A stretch of 8,244 nucleotides of DNA from CAYWRO01 sp964460345 (lineage in GTDB: Bacteria; Planctomycetota; Phycisphaerae; Phycisphaerales; UBA1924), in contig CAYWRO010000115.1 of NCBI GenBank assembly GCA_964460345.1, positions 1 to 8,244 on the forward strand, given 5' to 3'. This document shows, in pieces, positions 5,405-8,244 of this stretch; positions within the stretch are counted from its first letter, which is position 1, and each line of letters begins with the position of its first letter. Under the pieces are notes generated by a model, which ran no database searches, was not told the DNA's origin, and saw only the letters and a program-made list of their open reading frames with translations. Position numbers and translations under genes: made by a program.

Positions 5405-6430
5405 TCATGTTCGCTTCCTGCGGCTACGCATCTTCTTCAAAGACCCCTTGTCACTGGTGCCCGCCTTTGCCTTTGGCGAGGTCTTGGGCAGCGTTGGTAG
5501 TCCGGTACTTGCACGCAGTTCGCCCGTCATCGCCTCTGATTCAGATTCCAACGATTCCGTTGACACACGATAGGAGTATTCCGGGTCATCCGTCATCAGT
5601 CGATTTCGTTCTTGTTCGATACGAGTAGGGACCGTGCTGAATTCAGGATTGCCATCGTGGATGATAAAGGGCTTCGTAATGAATTCGTCATGCCTGTCAA
5701 AAAATTCGGTGACGAACGCCGTGACGTGACTGGGGTTTGAGTCGCGACTGATGCACAGGAGCCGATCCTCCGGCGTCTGATCCCCATCCTTTCGGTCGAC
5801 CCACAGTACCGGGTAGGCAGAGCCTCCGAGAACGCCCTTCAAAGGAACCGACTTTTCGTAGAGAATTGTGGGCGAGAACGGGCGGGGCAGAAGGTTCGTG
5901 CACACAAGGAGATAGGCGAGCTCCACATTGATAGGAATACGGCGCTCATCGGCGAATTGGCAGAGGCGAAACCCGAGATCCAAGCCCGGACCCAGAAAGT
6001 CGCGCACCGTCGGATCGTCCGGGCTGCCGCTGTTCAGGCGCGCCTCGACGTTGCCGACCGGAAAGCCAGCGGACCAAGCACAAGCCTTGAGCGCAAGGCC
6101 CCGAAGTGCCTTCTTCGCGTGGAGTTCAGAGTTGTATTCCTCGACCGCACGCTTGAGAATGGTCACGTGGACCGCAGCTTCCTCATGCCGGCGCAGCTCC
6201 GTTTCGAAGAGAATCTCGTCTCCCACATACTTCCATACTCGAAGTGGGTCCGCTGGCCTTACCGCGAGACTCGAAGGCAGCTTTGCGAACTCTTCTTCAA
6301 TCCGTCGTGGAAACTCATCGAAAAACTGCTGAAAAACGTTGACCCACCGTTCTATGCTCCTTTGTTTGTACGCCGTTGAGCCGATTAAATCGACACTCGC
6401 GAAGAGGCGATAGCGGTACTCGTAGTCCAT
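5405..6430 (-). CDS. Class III nucleotidyl cyclase-like protein (341 aa)
   Basis: Probable soluble nucleotide cyclase making a 3',5'-cyclic nucleotide. Class III landmarks appear in order. FASVDLIGSTAYK has metal Asp14 in the D-[IL]-x-G-[FS]-T motif. WKYVGDEILFE has Lys67 and metal Asp71 in K-x-x-G-D. LKACAWSAGFPVGNVEA matches the x-G-x-H/P-x-G-x-V-x strand pair. DFLGPGLDLGFRLCQFA has Asp144, Asp151 and Arg155. The spacing Asp144/Asp151/Arg155 equals the base-recognition Asp, ribose Asn and transition-state Arg of mammalian adenylyl cyclase (D1018/N1025/R1029), with Asn replaced by Asp here. All residues lie in one chain, as in homodimeric bacterial enzymes. Residues about 190-340 are unassigned, ending in a Ser/Lys-rich tail KKMRSRRKRT. 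There is no receptor, HAMP or membrane segment. I chose ATG 6430; a TTG at 6442 directly abuts the upstream stop. It is 12 bp behind the ImmA/IrrE gene, so co-transcribed. It could be a Pycsar-type PycC, but no known effector is adjacent. Confidence 0.75.
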   Translation of the reverse strand: MDYEYRYRLFASVDLIGSTAYKQRSIERWVNVFQQFFDEFPRRIEEEFAKLPSSLAVRPADPLRVWKYVGDEILFETELRRHEEAAVHVTILKRAVEEYNSELHAKKALRGLALKACAWSAGFPVGNVEARLNSGSPDDPTVRDFLGPGLDLGFRLCQFADERRIPINVELAYLLVCTNLLPRPFSPTILYEKSVPLKGVLGGSAYPVLWVDRKDGDQTPEDRLLCISRDSNPSHVTAFVTEFFDRHDEFITKPFIIHDGNPEFSTVPTRIEQERNRLMTDDPEYSYRVSTESLESESEAMTGELRASTGLPTLPKTSPKAKAGTSDKGSLKKMRSRRKRT

Positions 6431-6442
6431 GCGAAGGGTCAA

Positions 6443-6970
6443 CTATCTAGCAAGGCCGAGAGATTTCATCCGGATGTCGACTGCCGAAGCGGAAACTCCA
6501 AAATGCTCAGCGATACTTGCCGCTGAGCCACCGGACTCCACAATGGGCCGGAACAAATCTGCCGGCATCAGGAACCCTGCTGCGAACCAGTTCGCCTCCC
6601 ACTCCGAGCGGCCCGAGCCGGATCTGGCAGCGACGAGCGGGGTGTTACCGAAATCCGAATGAAGAAAATAATGGCCCAGTTCATGCGCCAATGTGAACTG
6701 ATCGCGTCTAGGGCTCGTCCAAGTTGAAAGTACTATGTCGAAGTCGCTTGGACCATGAATGAAAATGGTCCCCCCTTCGGGGCTTTCGGATGGATCATCG
6801 TACTCAATGCGACCGCCCAACCGGCCAACGACTTCCATGACGGAAGCACCCGGTTTGAACTTGCACCACTTGGCGACGCTCGACGCCCACGAATCGATAT
6901 CGTGCTTCGAGACCCAAGTCGCGCAGTCAGCCGCGTCTTTGTACTCCAAACCGTTTCGCTTGCTCACCAT
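6443..6970 (-). CDS. ImmA/IrrE family metallo-endopeptidase (175 aa)
   Basis: Zinc peptidase-like protein of the ImmA/IrrE (DUF955, COG2856) family; characterised members cleave repressors of mobile elements or stress regulons. The core is visible: FTLAHELGHYFLH with H96-E97-x-x-H100, then SEWEANWFAAGFLMP with Glu125 in the E-A-N motif as likely third zinc ligand, and a C-terminal AEHFGVSASAVDIRMKSLGL helix-turn-helix-like end found in the family. The N-terminal 60 residues (ADCATWVSKH..) are helical and poorly matched. The ATG at 6970 has AGGG six bases upstream. A TTG at 6994 in frame would overlap the -10 box, so it lies outside the transcript from the strong promoter. Usually such genes partner an XRE-type repressor; none is found here. 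Instead the next gene, 12 bp on, is a cyclase. The substrate is unknown; cleavage of a regulator upon a signal is the family expectation. Confidence 0.9.
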   Translation of the reverse strand: MVSKRNGLEYKDAADCATWVSKHDIDSWASSVAKWCKFKPGASVMEVVGRLGGRIEYDDPSESPEGGTIFIHGPSDFDIVLSTWTSPRRDQFTLAHELGHYFLHSDFGNTPLVAARSGSGRSEWEANWFAAGFLMPADLFRPIVESGGSAASIAEHFGVSASAVDIRMKSLGLAR

Positions 6971-6993
6971 GCTGCACCCTGCATGTGGGTCCA

Positions 6994-7022
6994 AACATAC
7001 TCCAACCGAGTTCGGCTGTCAA
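6994..7022 (-). promoter_or_regulatory. Near-consensus sigma-70 promoter driving immA/irrE and the cyclase gene
   Basis: Minus-strand TTGACA (7022-7017), a perfect -35, then 17 bases, then TATGTT (6999-6994), four of six matches. Transcription would begin near 6987, about 17 bases before the start codon at 6970. It sits just after the groEL terminator, so the block downstream is transcribed on its own. Confidence 0.75.
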
Positions 7023-7034
7023 GCGTAGTCATGG

Positions 7035-7064
7035 AAAAACCCGCCGCCCAATGGGACGGCGGGT
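7035..7064 (-). terminator. Rho-independent terminator of groEL
   Basis: On the minus strand, stem ACCCGCCG / CGGCGGGT (8 bp, with inner CCC/GGG pairing and one bulged base), then a run of five T. It starts 32 bases after the groEL stop. It is the clearest intrinsic terminator in the window. Confidence 0.9.
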
Positions 7065-7096
7065 CCAAGTTGCATCCTAGAGGGTGTACAAGGGTG

Positions 7097-8244
7097 TCAA
7101 TAGTCGAAGTCGTCACCCCCCATACCAGCCCCAGCACCCGCCCCCTTCTTCTTCTCCTTGATCTCAACGATGGCCGCATCAGTAGTGAGCAGCAGGCCGG
7201 CGATGCTCGCCGCGTTCTGCAGGGCGACTCTTTCGACCTTGGTCGGGACGATGACGCCCATCTTGAGCAGGTCGCCGTACTCCTGGGTGAGGGCGTTGAA
7301 GCCGAAGTTGGTTTCGCTGCTCTCTTCGACCTTGGCGGCCACCAACGACCCATCCAACCCCGTATTCACCGCGATCTGCTTGATCGGGTAGGCCAGGGCC
7401 CGGTCGACGATGTCGATGCCGACCTTCTCATCGTGCTGGGCCTTCTTGCGGACGGCCGCGAGGGCGCGCCGGGCGCGGAGAACGGCGACGCCGCCGCCGG
7501 GGAGGATGCCCTCTTCGACCGCGGCGCGGCACGCGTGCAGGGCGTCTTCGACGCGGGCCTTCTTCTCCTTCATCTCGACCTCGGTCGCCGCGCCGACGTT
7601 GATCTGGGCGACGCCGCCGGCGAGCTTGGCGAGGCGCTCTTCGAGCTTCTCGCGGTCGTAGTCGCTGGAAGTCGCGTCGATCTGGTGGCGGATCATCTCG
7701 ATGCGGCCCTGGATGTCCTTGCGGTCGCCCGCGCCTTCGACGATGATCGTGTTGTCCTTGTCGACCGTGATCTTCTTGGCGCGGCCGAGGTCGGAGAGCT
7801 CAACCTTTTCGAGTTCGATGCCGAGCTCTTCCATGATCGCCTGGCCGCCGGTGAGCGTGGCGATGTCGTTGAGCATCTCCTTCCGGCGGTCGCCGAAGCC
7901 CGGCGCCTTGACGGCGCAGACCTTGAGGACGCCGCGGAGCTTGTTGACGACGAGCGTGGCCAGGGCCTCGGAATCGATGTCCTCGGCGATGATCAGCAGC
8001 GAAGCGCCCTGCTCGGCGACCTTGCCGAGGATGGGGATGAGGTCCTTGGCCGAAGAGATCTTCTTCTCGTGGATGAGGATGTACGGCTTGTCGAGGACGC
8101 ACTCCATCGCGGCCGGGTCCGTGACGAAGTGGGGGGAGAGGTAGCCCTTGTCGAACTGCATGCCCTCGACGAGCTCGACTTCTGTTTCCAGGGACTTGCC
8201 CTCTTCGACGGTGATGACGCCGTCCTTGCCGACCTTGTCCATGG
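7097..8244 (-). CDS. groEL: 60-kDa chaperonin GroEL, C-terminal part (cut by window edge)
   Basis: Cytoplasmic ATP-driven folding chamber, forming two seven-membered rings with GroES. The visible part starts at MDKVGKDGVITVEEG, which matches E. coli GroEL from about residue 166, so roughly 165 N-terminal residues lie outside the window. The substrate-binding apical domain includes GMQFDKGYLSPHF, where the E. coli Tyr203 position is His. Further landmarks are LLIIAEDIDSEALATLVVNK, VKAPGFGDRRKEMLNDIATL, ATEVEMKEKKARVEDALHA and an Asp matching the hydrolytic D398 before VGIDIV. The C-terminal tail is KKKGAGAGAGMGGDDFDY, a short glycine-rich tail ending in acidic and aromatic residues instead of the (GGM)n repeat of E. 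coli. The gene ends with a strong terminator. No groES is in view. The start and promoter lie outside the window. Confidence 0.97.
   Translation of the reverse strand, partial: MDKVGKDGVITVEEGKSLETEVELVEGMQFDKGYLSPHFVTDPAAMECVLDKPYILIHEKKISSAKDLIPILGKVAEQGASLLIIAEDIDSEALATLVVNKLRGVLKVCAVKAPGFGDRRKEMLNDIATLTGGQAIMEELGIELEKVELSDLGRAKKITVDKDNTIIVEGAGDRKDIQGRIEMIRHQIDATSSDYDREKLEERLAKLAGGVAQINVGAATEVEMKEKKARVEDALHACRAAVEEGILPGGGVAVLRARRALAAVRKKAQHDEKVGIDIVDRALAYPIKQIAVNTGLDGSLVAAKVEESSETNFGFNALTQEYGDLLKMGVIVPTKVERVALQNAASIAGLLLTTDAAIVEIKEKKKGAGAGAGMGGDDFDY

Noticed and set aside
5405..6970. Firm assignment to Pycsar
   Set aside because: No TIR, transmembrane or other known Pycsar effector adjoins the cyclase, and the partner is a peptidase; base specificity cannot be read with certainty.
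6971..6994. TTG start at 6994 for the ImmA/IrrE gene
   Set aside because: It lies within the -10 element of the strong promoter, so it would not be in that transcript; ATG at 6970 has a good ribosome binding site.

Overview
The window looks like a chromosomal segment of a high-G+C planctomycete-type bacterium, possibly Phycisphaerae. This is inferred from a solitary H-X-G-type prepilin protein, a four-helix-bundle 'suffix' protein with translated 9-bp repeats, and dispersed G-rich hairpin repeats. Two core genes are cut by the window edges: the N-terminal part of isoleucyl-tRNA synthetase (minus strand, left edge) and the C-terminal two thirds of GroEL (minus strand, right edge). Everything between them is accessory or poorly characterised.

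Left half (1-3656). The ileS start is separated by about 500 bp of gene-free DNA from a divergent prepilin-like gene (833-1639, plus). A convergent gene follows for a four-helix-bundle S23-like protein (1722-2330, minus). The divergent intergenic region between that gene and a helical/fibronectin-III-like hypothetical protein (2976-3656, plus) is rich in repeats. It holds a 9-bp tandem repeat cluster, which also occurs inside the S23-like gene, and an array of eight 21-bp units in two alternating types (42-bp super-period).

Middle (3657-5005). A conserved hypothetical gene (3833-4765, minus) is bracketed by two direct copies of a 91-bp element. The copies align without gaps at about 79% identity by hand count. 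Each carries a hairpin and each lies only 4-7 bp beyond the stop codon of a minus-strand gene.

Right half (5006-7096). A lower-G+C block holds three minus-strand genes: an ImmA/IrrE-type zinc peptidase (6443-6970), a class III nucleotidyl cyclase-like protein (5405-6430) 12 bp downstream, and a small stand-alone WYL-domain-like protein (5006-5299) about 105 bp further on. A near-consensus sigma-70 promoter (TTGACA, 17 bp, TATGTT) lies between the strong groEL terminator and immA/irrE. The block therefore appears to be an independently transcribed insertion behind groEL. A cyclase paired with a metallopeptidase, and possibly a WYL ligand sensor, resembles the parts list of a nucleotide-signalling stress or defence module. 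No recognisable Pycsar/CBASS effector is present. This is the best candidate in the window for an undescribed system, and its function is inference only.
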